DNA of 64,000 bases from Streptococcus hyovaginalis DSM 12219. Its GTDB lineage: Bacteria > Bacillota > Bacilli > Lactobacillales > Streptococcaceae. Below, in pieces: positions 55,855 through 64,000 of the stretch; position 1 is the stretch's first letter; every line of letters begins with the position of its first letter. The translations under genes and the position numbers were made by a program. The stretch spans positions 151,260 through 215,259 of the forward strand of contig NZ_ATVP01000003.1 of assembly GCF_000420785.1 (NCBI RefSeq). Reading direction: 5' to 3'. The notes under the pieces are model-generated. The model was not told where the DNA came from. It searched no databases and worked only from the letters and a program-made list of their open reading frames with translations.

Positions 55855-57598
55855 AAAGTTAGTAATTGAAAACTTTCGTAATTTTAGTTCTATTGAAATT
55901 GACTTATCAAATAAAAATGTGATATTCGGGATGAACGATTCGGGAAAAACAAATCTTTTATTTGCAATAAGATATTTGTTAGATAGAAGTATCAGAAATA
56001 AAGGTTTTATTAAATCAGATTATCATAAACATGATATTAGTAAACCTATAAAAATACAGCTTGAAATTGATTTGTCTGATAGGGAAGAGGATGATGAAGA
56101 GTCACTAAAGTCTTCACATTCACGTTTATTAATTTCAACAGTTGCTGGAGCAAGAAAAAATGCAAGTTTAGATACATTCCTCATTTCCTTGGAGGCGATG
56201 TATGATGAGAAAGAGTTGTTTGGAAATCCGGTATTAAGTTGGGGCTCTACTTTAGATGATTTAGTGGAAGTACCTCAATATGGTACAAGGAGTGATATTG
56301 ATAAGATTTTCCAAATAGTCTCTGTAAATCCTGCGATAGAGTTGGATGTATTTTTTAAGCGAAATAGAAAATTATTGTTCTCAGATGATACTAAAACTGA
56401 TGAAGATGTAGCACTTGAGAAAGCGATTGAGAGTAGCATTATTGATTTAAATACAAATATTTCTAATCTAAGTTTAATTACTAGTGTTCAGTCACAACTG
56501 ACAGATGCCTATAAAAGCTATCGTAAAGAAGATTTAGAGATAAAAATCCAATCAGAAATTTCAATTTCGGGTTATTTGGATAATCTTACTCCGTATATAA
56601 ATTGGAATGGAGACACTCAAAATTATCCAACATCTGGGGATGGACGAAAAAAACTTTTATCATTTGCTATTAATCATCTGATTTCAGAAAAACAGTACAG
56701 TAGTAAAGTGATAATTTATCTAATAGAGGAACCAGAGAATAGTCTGCACAGATCAGTACAAGTATCACTTTCTAAATAGCTTTTCATTCAGAATATATAC
56801 GAATACTTCTTCTTAACAACTCATTCAGCAGAAGTGCTTTATGAAATGAATAATACTCAGCTCATAAAGATAACTAATCAACAGGAAGCAACAGGACATT
56901 CTTCATACTACAAGGTCGCAAGTGAGTTTTCAAATTTAAAGAAAAAATTAAATATTTCATTAGCGCAGTCTATCTTCTATGATAGAGTTCTTTTGGTTGA
57001 AGGTCCGTCAGAATACTACTTATTTTCTTCTATTTTTGAATATATTAGCCCTGATTTTGAAGCAGAAGGAAAATACTTGTTACAAGTTAATGGTATAAAT
57101 TTTAAACCTTATGCAAAGCTGTATAGAGAATTAGGTATAGAATTTTTTGTGAAGACAGATAATGATTTAAAGGCTAGCAGAGGTGATAAACATGAATTTT
57201 CTCCGATAGGGTTCAATCGATGTATTGAGATTCTTGATGACAATATCGTTGCTAAATTAAATAATTATCGTATAGATTTCTCTTCAAAGGAAGAAAGAAA
57301 TCAGAATATAAAAGCTAAAAAGGAAGAACTGTATACTATGGAATATTCTTTAGTATCTCAATTGAATTCAAAGAGACTATATATATCAGAGATTGATTTA
57401 GAAAACGATTTAGCTAAGGTACTGTCCGAAAGTGAGAGAAATGGAATGAATGTATCAGATTTTGTGAATTGGTTACAAAGTAGTAAGCAGTATAATATGT
57501 TGGAATATATTGAGGGGGACCTTACTCCAGAAATTGCACACAAAATTGTGAAATCAGAGTATTTTAAAGTTTTAGCGGAGTTTTTAGACTATGAGTGA
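55844..57598 (+). pseudogene. gajA: GajA-like OLD-family ATPase-Toprim nuclease with in-frame amber codon
   Basis: The 584-codon gene encodes an OLD-family nuclease of Gabija type. Walker A FGMNDSGKTN is at residues 28-37, Walker B YLIEEPENSLHR near 292-303, and the Toprim glutamate is in LLVEGPSEYYLF (383-394) with a KTDND motif later. TAG at 56777-56779 interrupts the frame at codon 312 after SLSK; the frame then continues LFIQNIYEYFFLTTHSAEVLYEM. A single CAG to TAG change explains it. The truncated product lacks the THS motif and the Toprim domain. It overlaps pezT at the start and gajB by 8 bases at the end. Confidence 0.85.
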
Positions 57599-59132
57599 TA
57601 TTGCTACACGAGATGAAACTATCAAAAAAGAGTTATTAGAGTATCAAGGAAACATTCTAATTTTAGCTAACGCAGGTTCGGGAAAAACAACTTTTTTAGC
57701 TGAAAAGCTAAAAAGCGATTCTAAAAAACTAGATAATTATCAAAAACTAGCAGCGATAACTTTCACTCGGAACGCAACTGAAGAAATAAAACAGAAATTA
57801 GTTGAAATTCCAGAAAATGTTGTTGTATCTACTATTGATTCATTTTTAGATAATGAGATTATTCTCCCTTTCCTTGATCAAAGGTATAAAGTTGCAACGT
57901 CGTTACAGTTTAGTTTTCAGCAAGAATACAAGTTTAATAATTTCGACATTGGACTAAGTCAAATAATGCAAAATGGTATTTTTGCTACTTATGATAATCC
58001 GACCGCTCGGCAAGGTAAGAATTTTAAATGTGAAGTTGCTTTAGATATACTAAAAAATATTGTGTCTGCATCAGAGTATCTAAAGTATAAATTCAATTCA
58101 CTTTATATCGATGAGTTTCAGGATTGTGATCAATCTATGAATGATTTATTCATGTATTTAAAAGATGAACTGGGAATTCGATTATTTATTGTAGGAGATG
58201 ATAAACAATCAATTTATCAATGGAGAGGGGCTTCGCCTAGATATATTAAAAATTTATGGGAAAACGAAAATGATTTAAAAAAAGAGAGGTTTATTGGTAA
58301 TTTTAGGAGTTTACCTAAAATTGTAGATTTTTCATTAGCTCTAACTCCAGAAGTAAAAATTGATTCTATTAATGAAACAGGTTCTATTTTATATATAGAG
58401 ACTAAGCAATTTGCTTTAAAAGAAGATGTTATCAGATCTCTGGTAGATAATGGTGATATAAATTTAGATGAAAAAAATTATTTTTTAATTGGAAACAATC
58501 AACATATTGAAGAAACTGTAACACAATTAGGTGGAATATTCCCAAATGAATTTGATTATGTCAGAAAAAATCCTTTTATAGAGTGTACCAATGGTCGTTT
58601 TTTACAATCTTTAGCTCAATATTATTTTCTTGAAAGTTTTTCTGAGTATGATGTGTTGAACAATCTTTTTCCTGATTATAATGACGATTTTAGGAAAGGA
58701 TTATTAAAAAAATTGAAAATCTTGCGTCAAAATCCTGAGCGATTACTTATCGAAGATATAGCGTCATATCTAGGTGTACCCATTACACAATTTGGTGATA
58801 AATTAGAAAGTCAAATATTACTTGAAGTTTTAATTGATGTAGAGAATAGAATCTTATTTGATACTAGTTCATTGAAAAATAACTTATTAATGACAACACA
58901 TAATTCAAAGGGACTAGCTGCAGATACGGTGATAATTTTTGTTGAATATTTGATTGACAGATATAAAAATACATTAAAGTTCGAGGACCATTATGTTGCA
59001 ATCACTAGAGCAAAATCAAAAATAATTCTTATTGATAACAAGACAAACTATGTTAGCGAAATAAATAGATTATTATGCAACAATAATGGTAATTTTTCAT
59101 TTGATAATTTCATAGAAAGAAGGAATTTATGA
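57591..59132 (+). CDS. gajB: GajB-like UvrD/PcrA-type helicase
   Basis: A 513-residue SF1 helicase. Motifs: Walker A LANAGSGKTTFL (28-33 core), ITFTRNATEEIKQKL, DEFQD (173-178), GDDKQSIYQWRGA (202-214), and motif V-like TTHNSKGLAADTVIIF, then HYVAITRAKSKIIL. In Gabija, GajB binds and activates the GajA nuclease complex. It overlaps gajA by 8 bases and the next gene by 4. The gene appears intact. Its AT-rich sequence suggests acquisition together with gajA. Confidence 0.88.
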   Translation: MSDIATRDETIKKELLEYQGNILILANAGSGKTTFLAEKLKSDSKKLDNYQKLAAITFTRNATEEIKQKLVEIPENVVVSTIDSFLDNEIILPFLDQRYKVATSLQFSFQQEYKFNNFDIGLSQIMQNGIFATYDNPTARQGKNFKCEVALDILKNIVSASEYLKYKFNSLYIDEFQDCDQSMNDLFMYLKDELGIRLFIVGDDKQSIYQWRGASPRYIKNLWENENDLKKERFIGNFRSLPKIVDFSLALTPEVKIDSINETGSILYIETKQFALKEDVIRSLVDNGDINLDEKNYFLIGNNQHIEETVTQLGGIFPNEFDYVRKNPFIECTNGRFLQSLAQYYFLESFSEYDVLNNLFPDYNDDFRKGLLKKLKILRQNPERLLIEDIASYLGVPITQFGDKLESQILLEVLIDVENRILFDTSSLKNNLLMTTHNSKGLAADTVIIFVEYLIDRYKNTLKFEDHYVAITRAKSKIILIDNKTNYVSEINRLLCNNNGNFSFDNFIERRNL

Positions 59133-59719
59133 TTACTTTGCATCACGATGTACTGAAATTTGATATTACTGGTATTTTGGGTTTTGAAATTAATCAACAT
59201 ATTGATTTTTATAATGATGGGGTTAATGAAGCCTATATTGCAATTAAAAATAATGATAAGATTACTGCATTATCTATTTTACGGGTACTAAAATCACAAC
59301 TAGATAGGGAATATAAGTATTTTGATTCGAAGAGATTTTGGGATTTTAATTCTCTAAACGATACATATAGCTATGTTGATGGTATAAATAGAGCGAGTAG
59401 AGCATTAGTAGGGGCACCAAATTATAGAAATATGAATTCCATGCTCTATGATATTAAAGATTATATGACTAGACATAGATATGAGGATGATATTCTTTAT
59501 GGTAATAAATTCGCACTAGCAGTAGATATTCGTTTAGATGAGATGACAAATCAAGAGTATCATTCACATGCTGGTAAGTTACTTCAAGGTATTAGAGCAT
59601 TTTATCTCCGACCAGGAAAAGGTATTGTAAAAGAATGTATTAAACTCTCTAAAGGTTTTTCACAAAAGAGTTTAGAACCATATATTTTTAAAGAATATTT
59701 TGCTAAATATTTAAGATAG
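59129..59719 (+). CDS. Unknown protein coupled to the Gabija-like operon
   Basis: A 196-residue protein, MITLHHDVLKFDITGILGFE..., with no domain I recognise. It is mostly helical and rich in Tyr and Asp, without a signal or membrane segment. The region NRASRALVGAPNYRNMNSMLYDIKDY and the SHAGKLLQGIRAFYLRPGKG stretch are the most conserved-looking parts. Its ATG overlaps the gajB stop (ATGA), and a strong terminator follows, so it belongs to the operon. It may be a third component or a self-protection factor; this is inference. Confidence 0.75.
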   Translation: MITLHHDVLKFDITGILGFEINQHIDFYNDGVNEAYIAIKNNDKITALSILRVLKSQLDREYKYFDSKRFWDFNSLNDTYSYVDGINRASRALVGAPNYRNMNSMLYDIKDYMTRHRYEDDILYGNKFALAVDIRLDEMTNQEYHSHAGKLLQGIRAFYLRPGKGIVKECIKLSKGFSQKSLEPYIFKEYFAKYLR

Positions 59720-59725
59720 TTTACC

Positions 59726-59748
59726 GAGAGCTTTTAGCTCTCTTTTTT
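59726..59748 (+). terminator. Terminator of the pezAT-gajAB operon
   Basis: Perfect GAGAGC / GCTCTC with loop TTTTA, then TTTTTT. Confidence 0.88.
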
Positions 59749-59751
59749 ACC

Positions 59752-60056
59752 TTCTTTTTGATGATGTGATATCTTTTCCAAATCATCTCTATTATCCTAA
59801 AATCATACCTAAGAAAATCAAGTCTCGATTTTCTAATGGGGGTTTGGGGGCGAAGCCACCAAGTTATCTTATCGTTGGCTGTCAAAACTGAAAGGTTTTC
59901 GTCAGCTGGCGATATGATTTTTGGGATATTGTGGACACAATATCTGAGCTCGCAAAAGCCGAAAAGGGAAGATTTGAGGCTTTTAGGAAGCCCCCGTATC
60001 AGATATGGTATCGGTGCTAACCCGCTAGAGGGAAATGTGAGAAGGAGTGTATCATC
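59752..60056. other. Candidate oriT of the ICE
   Basis: The 337-base gap before the mobilisation genes is densely structured. It holds AGAAAATC / GATTTTCT (59812-59834), a G-rich GGGGGTTTGGGGGCGAAGCC (59839-59858), AAAAC / GTTTT (59884-59899), and a perfect GATATTGTG / CACAATATC (59925-59944). AAGCCCCCGTATC follows at 59989. No gene is convincing. The location directly before two MobC-type genes and a MOBP relaxase fits an origin of transfer. Confidence 0.6.
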
Positions 60057-60419
60057 ATGACAGAAAGTTATCGGACAATTCGTAAGGAAATCAACTTGAC
60101 GCTTGAGGAATTTGAGCAGATTCAACTACTGATGAGAAAGGAGAATGCGGAGCAGTTTTCTCCTTTTGTCAGACAAAAACTATTGGACATTGTCAATAAC
60201 AAGGATGACATCAGAGATTGGTTTATTCTGTGGCAATCTCAAAAAATAGAACAAATCAGTAGAGATATTTTACAGGTAGCAACTCTAGCGGAACGAGGCC
60301 ATCAGGTCACGTCAGAACACTTAAGAATTATATTGACTTGTGTTCAAGAACTGATGACAGAAGTAGAGAAGGCAGTACCACTCAGTTCAGAATTTCGAGA
60401 TAAGTATATGGGAGGTTAG
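60057..60419 (+). CDS. MobC-like relaxosome accessory protein
   Basis: A 120-residue protein. The first 40 residues, YRTIRKEINLTLEEFEQIQLLMRKENAEQFSPFVRQKLL, form a ribbon-helix-helix-like DNA-binding domain as in MobC proteins; the rest is helical. GAAGGAG precedes the ATG. It is the first gene after the oriT candidate and probably binds it. Confidence 0.75.
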   Translation: MTESYRTIRKEINLTLEEFEQIQLLMRKENAEQFSPFVRQKLLDIVNNKDDIRDWFILWQSQKIEQISRDILQVATLAERGHQVTSEHLRIILTCVQELMTEVEKAVPLSSEFRDKYMGG

Positions 60420-60421
60420 AT

Positions 60422-60787
60422 ATGGAAAATCGTTATCGAACCAATCTCAAAAAAGTCTTTTTAACAGACCAGGAACTTGCGAACCTGAATAATCATATTA
60501 GCCAAAGTTCTTGTCAAAATTTTTCTGCTTATGCCAGAAAGGTTTTGCTTAATCCAAATATGACCTTTTTAACAATTGATACCAGTAACTACCAAGACTT
60601 GGTTTTTGAATTACGTCGAATTGGCAATAACATTAACCAGATAGCTAAAACAGTCAATCAGACAAAACTTCTGACAGTAGAGCAGCGAGAAAATTTGAAA
60701 ACGGGCATAGGTCAGCTGATTGCGGAAGTTGATAAGGACTTCTATGTCAAGTGTCAAAAGTTGAGGGAATTTTATGGTAGTTACTAA
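60422..60787 (+). CDS. mobC: MobC-family plasmid mobilisation protein
   Basis: A 121-residue protein. The ribbon-helix-helix part (RYRTNLKKVFLTDQELANLNNHISQSSCQNFSAYARKVLL) is followed by the signature LVFELRRIGNNINQIAKTVNQ of the MobC family. It extends DNA melting at oriT in known systems. It overlaps the relaxase gene by 14 bases. Confidence 0.88.
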   Translation: MENRYRTNLKKVFLTDQELANLNNHISQSSCQNFSAYARKVLLNPNMTFLTIDTSNYQDLVFELRRIGNNINQIAKTVNQTKLLTVEQRENLKTGIGQLIAEVDKDFYVKCQKLREFYGSY

Positions 60788-62648
60788 GCATTTTGCGGTT
60801 CATGGCAACAAATACCGTAAAAGTCTTATCAAGTATATTCTAAATCCAGCTAAGACTGACCAACTCAAATTGGTTTCAGATTTTGGAATGAGCAATTACC
60901 TCGACTTCCCTAATTATGAAGAAATAGTTGAGATGTATCAGGCAAACTTTGTCAATAATGATAGGCTTTATGATTCGAGAAATGACCGGCAACAAATCAA
61001 GCAAAATAAAATTCATGCTCATCATCTTATCCAGTCATTCTCACCTGAGGATAATCTTACACCTGAAGAAATCAATCGTATTGGTTATGAGACGATAAAG
61101 GAGTTGACTGGCGGAAACTTTCGCTTTATTGTGACAACCCATACGGATAGGTTGCATGTTCATAACCATATCCTCATCAATTCTGTTGACCTCAATTCTC
61201 ATAAGAAACTCAAATGGGATTATGCTCAGGAGAGAAATTTACGGATGATTTCTGACCGTCTTTCCAAAGAAGCAGGTGCCAAAATTATCACACCGAACCG
61301 TTATTCTCATGAGAAGTTTGTGACCTATCGCAAAAGTAATCACAAATTTGAATTGAAGCAACGTCTTTATTTTCTGATGGAGAATAGTAAGGATTTTGAC
61401 GACTTTTTATCCAAGGCAGAAGCATTGAATGTCCAGATTGATTTTTCAAGAAAATACGCTCGTTTTTTGATGACGGATATGCCCATGAAGCGAGTTATTC
61501 GAGGCAAGCAACTAGATAAACGTCAACCCTATACCGAGGAATACTTTCGAGAGCACTTTGCCAAGCGAGCGATTGAGCAATGTTTAGATTTTCTCTTACC
61601 CAGAGTTCGTGACCTTTCACAACTTTTGGAGTTTGCAAGAGAACTCAACCTTGCTATGTCTCTAAAACAAAAGAATGTGGCGTTTACTCTAACAAAAAAT
61701 AGTCAGAGCATTACAGTCAATAATCAAAAAGTCAGTTCCAAAAATCTCTACGATGTTCAATTTTTCGAAACTTACTTTGAGAAACGTGGAGAAGTTCCTG
61801 ATATTGACCAGTTGCAACTTATTTCTGACTTTGAGGGATACTGTGAGGAACAAGATAAGGAAAAGCTAGCTTATGAAGACTTGCAAGAGGCTTATCAGGC
61901 ATTTAAGGAGAAAAGAGACCAGGTTCAAGAGTTTGAGGTCGTCTTAGCTGACCATCAGATTGATAAGTTAGTCAAAGATGGTCTCTTTATCAGAATGAAC
62001 TACGGCGTTAAAAAAGATGGCTTGGTCTTTATCCCAAACCGTCATTTAGATATTAAAGAGACAGAGAGTGCTAAACACTACCATGCCTTTATCCGTGAGA
62101 CCGCACAATTTTTCATTTACAATAAGGAGGCGTCCGAACTCAATCGCTATATGCGAGGGCGTGAACTCATTCGTCAGTTAACCAATGATAGCCAGACTAT
62201 CTCTAAAAGAAAAAGACCGACCATTGACACACTTAAGAAAAAGATTGAAGAGATTAATCTTCTTATTGAGTTGGGTACGGAGAATAAGTCTTATCAAGAT
62301 ATTAAAGACGAGATTATTAAGGATATTGCTCAATTAGATTTGACCATTACAGAGATTCAGGAACACATAGATCATCTCAACAAGGTTGCGGAAGTCTTGC
62401 TTAACCTGGACAATAACGATATAGAGAACCGCCGCTTGGCCAAATATGACTATGCCAAGATGAATCTAACTGCGGCTATAAAACTGGAACAAGTTGAGAA
62501 AGAAATCGAAATCTATCAAATTAAGTTAGATAAGTCAATAGATGATTATGAGTATTTAATAAGGAGGTTGGAAAAGTTTGTCATAATTTTAAATGAAATA
62601 GACTCAAGCAAGGATGAACTAAAATTTGAACACAGTGAAAAAATGTGA
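60774..62648 (+). CDS. MOBP-family relaxase (VirD2-like)
   Basis: A 624-residue relaxase for transfer of the ICE. The N-terminal domain has KSLIKYILNPAKT with the candidate catalytic tyrosine Y21, HAHHLIQSF (81-89), and the metal-binding motif HTDRLHVHNHILIN (123-136). The C-terminal part is coiled (residues 480-620). It starts inside the mobC gene. It is separate from the nested element's MobV relaxase, so the two elements have independent nicking systems. Confidence 0.92.
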   Translation: MVVTKHFAVHGNKYRKSLIKYILNPAKTDQLKLVSDFGMSNYLDFPNYEEIVEMYQANFVNNDRLYDSRNDRQQIKQNKIHAHHLIQSFSPEDNLTPEEINRIGYETIKELTGGNFRFIVTTHTDRLHVHNHILINSVDLNSHKKLKWDYAQERNLRMISDRLSKEAGAKIITPNRYSHEKFVTYRKSNHKFELKQRLYFLMENSKDFDDFLSKAEALNVQIDFSRKYARFLMTDMPMKRVIRGKQLDKRQPYTEEYFREHFAKRAIEQCLDFLLPRVRDLSQLLEFARELNLAMSLKQKNVAFTLTKNSQSITVNNQKVSSKNLYDVQFFETYFEKRGEVPDIDQLQLISDFEGYCEEQDKEKLAYEDLQEAYQAFKEKRDQVQEFEVVLADHQIDKLVKDGLFIRMNYGVKKDGLVFIPNRHLDIKETESAKHYHAFIRETAQFFIYNKEASELNRYMRGRELIRQLTNDSQTISKRKRPTIDTLKKKIEEINLLIELGTENKSYQDIKDEIIKDIAQLDLTITEIQEHIDHLNKVAEVLLNLDNNDIENRRLAKYDYAKMNLTAAIKLEQVEKEIEIYQIKLDKSIDDYEYLIRRLEKFVIILNEIDSSKDELKFEHSEKM

Positions 62649-62752
62649 AAGAATAGCATTTTTCGGATTTATTGATACCAAATATTGAGTACTCTGAAGA
62701 AATTCTGAAATAAAATTGATAAAAAGGAATAAAAAACTAAGGAGATGATATT

Positions 62753-63592
62753 ATGAAAAAGATAGGCTTATTGTCGAATGTTTTTATATCATTGTTTATT
62801 GTTATATTAGCTAGCGGTTCTGTGTCATCAGGAGTAAGTGCTAATGAAAATAAGGAAATTAGTTATAATGTTTTAGTTAGTGAAAATAAATCTATTGAGG
62901 ATATAGAAGATGTTTTACAAAGTCAAGGAATTAAAGTTACTGATAAAATACCTGAAATAAATTTTTTAACTATTTCTACCGAAAAAAGTGAAGATACAAT
63001 AAAAAAAGAAAACTCTAATTATATTGATGACATAGTTATAGATAATACTATGACTGTAAAGCCTAATATTACTTATTTGTATGGGGACAAGGTTTATACA
63101 AATACTAATTTAGATTTTTGGGGAAATCAGTGGGATATGCAAAAGAGTATTAGTACTGGAAGTAAATTTCAACATAAGTCTTCTGGTAAAGCAACAATTG
63201 GTGTAATAGATTCTGGTATTACATATGATAATCCAGATATTTATTCACACATTATTTCAGTACAAAATTTCACATCAGATTTGGAAACAGGAATAGTTGA
63301 TAACCAAAATGTTGTAGATAAAATTGGCCATGGGACCTCTGTTGTGGGACAAATTTCATCAAGTGGAGAATATTTAGGGATAGCACCTGACATGAAAATA
63401 CGAATGTATCGTGTTTTTGATGAAGGGAATGCTCAAGACCAATGGATTCTCAAAGCGCTCATTCAAGCAGCAAAAGATGATGTTGATGTTATTAACCTTA
63501 GTTTAGGAGAATATTTGTTAAGAGATTCCACTGATGAAGATGATGATACAGCTTTGATCAATATCTATCAACGGGCAATTATAGTCAATTGA
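62753..63592 (+). pseudogene. Lantibiotic leader peptidase (LanP/NisP-like), truncated by an IS
   Basis: A subtilisin-family protease with a signal peptide (residues 1-30, ending SSGVSA). A propeptide (ISYNVLVSENKSIEDIEDVLQSQGI) and the first half of the S8 domain follow. D153 in IGVIDSGI and H193 in IGHGTSVVG are present. The reading frame breaks after TALINIYQRAI, where the IS630-family element begins; the catalytic serine region is lost. NisP-like proteases cleave lantibiotic leaders. Rho-like or wall-anchor parts would follow in an intact gene. GGAGATGA precedes the ATG. Confidence 0.8.
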
Positions 63593-64000
63593 AACAAGAG
63601 CAGGACAAAAGTGCCTCAAGAAACGTATCGCAATTCGGCAATACTTTTCTGAGGTGTTTTTTGATATGAGCCCATGTTTTCTCGATGGGATTGTACTCAG
63701 GTGAGTACGGAGGAAGTGGTAAGACTCTATGCCCCTGCTCCTTAGACAAGACCTTTAGCCTGCTCATTCGATGAAACTTTGCATTGTCCATAATGATAAC
63801 TGATGGCGTCTCCAAAGTGGGTAGTAAGAATTTTTGGAACCAAGCTTCAAAAAAGTCGCTAGTCATAGTATCTTTGTATGTCATCGGAGCTATAAGCTCA
63901 CCATTTATGAGACCTGCAACTAAAGATATCCGCTGGTATCTTCTTCCAGAGACCTTACCTTTTATCAACTGACCTTTCAAGGAGCGACCATATTCTCGAT
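63581..64000 (-). mobile_element. IS630-family insertion sequence, one end
   Basis: The IS starts within TATA at about 63580-63583, as expected for TA-targeting IS630 elements, and runs past the window. Its first bases (TAGTCAATTGAAACAAG) also contain the transposase stop codon. Confidence 0.75.
63585..64000 (-). CDS. IS630-family transposase, C-terminal part
   Basis: Read on the minus strand, the open frame extends off the window's edge as REYGRSLKGQLIKGKVSGRRYQ. The DDE catalytic core is visible: second D in SVIIMDNAKFHR, and the glutamate in LPPYSPEYNPIEKTWAHIKKHL. The first catalytic D lies outside. Streptococcal IS630 copies are often split into two frames by a programmed shift, which cannot be checked here. 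Confidence 0.88.
   Translation of the reverse strand, partial: REYGRSLKGQLIKGKVSGRRYQRISLVAGLINGELIAPMTYKDTMTSDFFEAWFQKFLLPTLETPSVIIMDNAKFHRMSRLKVLSKEQGHRVLPLPPYSPEYNPIEKTWAHIKKHLRKVLPNCDTFLEALLSCSCFN

Noticed and set aside
59721..60125. Minus-strand ORF of 134 residues before mobC
   Set aside because: It crosses the hairpin-rich region and the start of the MobC-like gene, has no ribosome-binding site and no recognisable domain.
62670..62690. A fifth copy of the promoter motif before the lantibiotic protease (TTGATACCAAAT)
   Set aside because: Only GATACCAAA agrees, and no TATNAT lies at the 29-base distance.

Overview
The window shows the chromosome of a Streptococcus interrupted by a large integrative and conjugative element (ICE). 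The low-GC backbone carries pheT, ltaS, aroD, an LCP-family wall enzyme and rlmD (rumA), an order typical of pyogenic-group streptococci. I cannot fix the species from this sequence; S. agalactiae, S. dysgalactiae and S. pyogenes are plausible.

Positions 1-12935 are chromosomal housekeeping: a GNAT acetyltransferase, pheT, an OsmC protein, a DUF1722 protein, ltaS on the minus strand, an RlmI-like rRNA methylase, aroD, a YlbF-family protein, an L-2-hydroxyacid dehydrogenase, an LCP protein and rlmD. The 3' end of rlmD is the known attachment site of one group of streptococcal ICEs, and from about 12936 to the end of the window everything is ICE.

The ICE backbone is of the ICESa2603 type. In order it carries a RepA_N initiator, a C5-cytosine methyltransferase, small accessory genes (Spx-like, XRE-like, CPBP), a type IV secretion module (PcfB, VirD4, Maff2/VirB2-like, VirB6, PrgI, VirB4, a VirB1-like wall hydrolase), and a short stretch with a strong promoter, a structured RNA and a nuclease-like ORF. 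An antigen I/II adhesin with an LPNTG anchor and a giant methylase-helicase (SNF2 type) follow. After the helicase remnant come a VirB8-like protein, a Toprim primase, pezAT, a Gabija-like defence operon (gajA, gajB and an overlapping unknown gene), an oriT-like region, MobC-type proteins and a MOBP relaxase. The window ends in a lantibiotic leader-peptidase gene cut off by an IS630-family element.

A second element of about 11.0 kb (39037-50044) sits inside the SNF2 helicase gene. It carries tet(O) with its attenuator leader, tnpV, sigma-factor-like genes (one a pseudogene), a RecA-like ATPase, an origin-like palindromic array, a MobV relaxase, ParB, a YdbC/PC4 protein and a large serine recombinase. 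Joining its two flanks at a shared TGTA restores the helicase reading frame exactly. The layout matches what I recall of the tet(O) element ICESp2907 nested in ICESp2906 of S. pyogenes.

The observations I find most interesting are four. One is the pezAT-gajA-gajB-unknown defence operon, with an in-frame amber codon in gajA. Another is the structured RNA with its own consensus promoter and terminator placed before a PBECR-like nuclease ORF. A 19-bp promoter motif recurs upstream of four ICE operons. Finally, four iterons in head-to-head pairs surround the nested element's transfer region.
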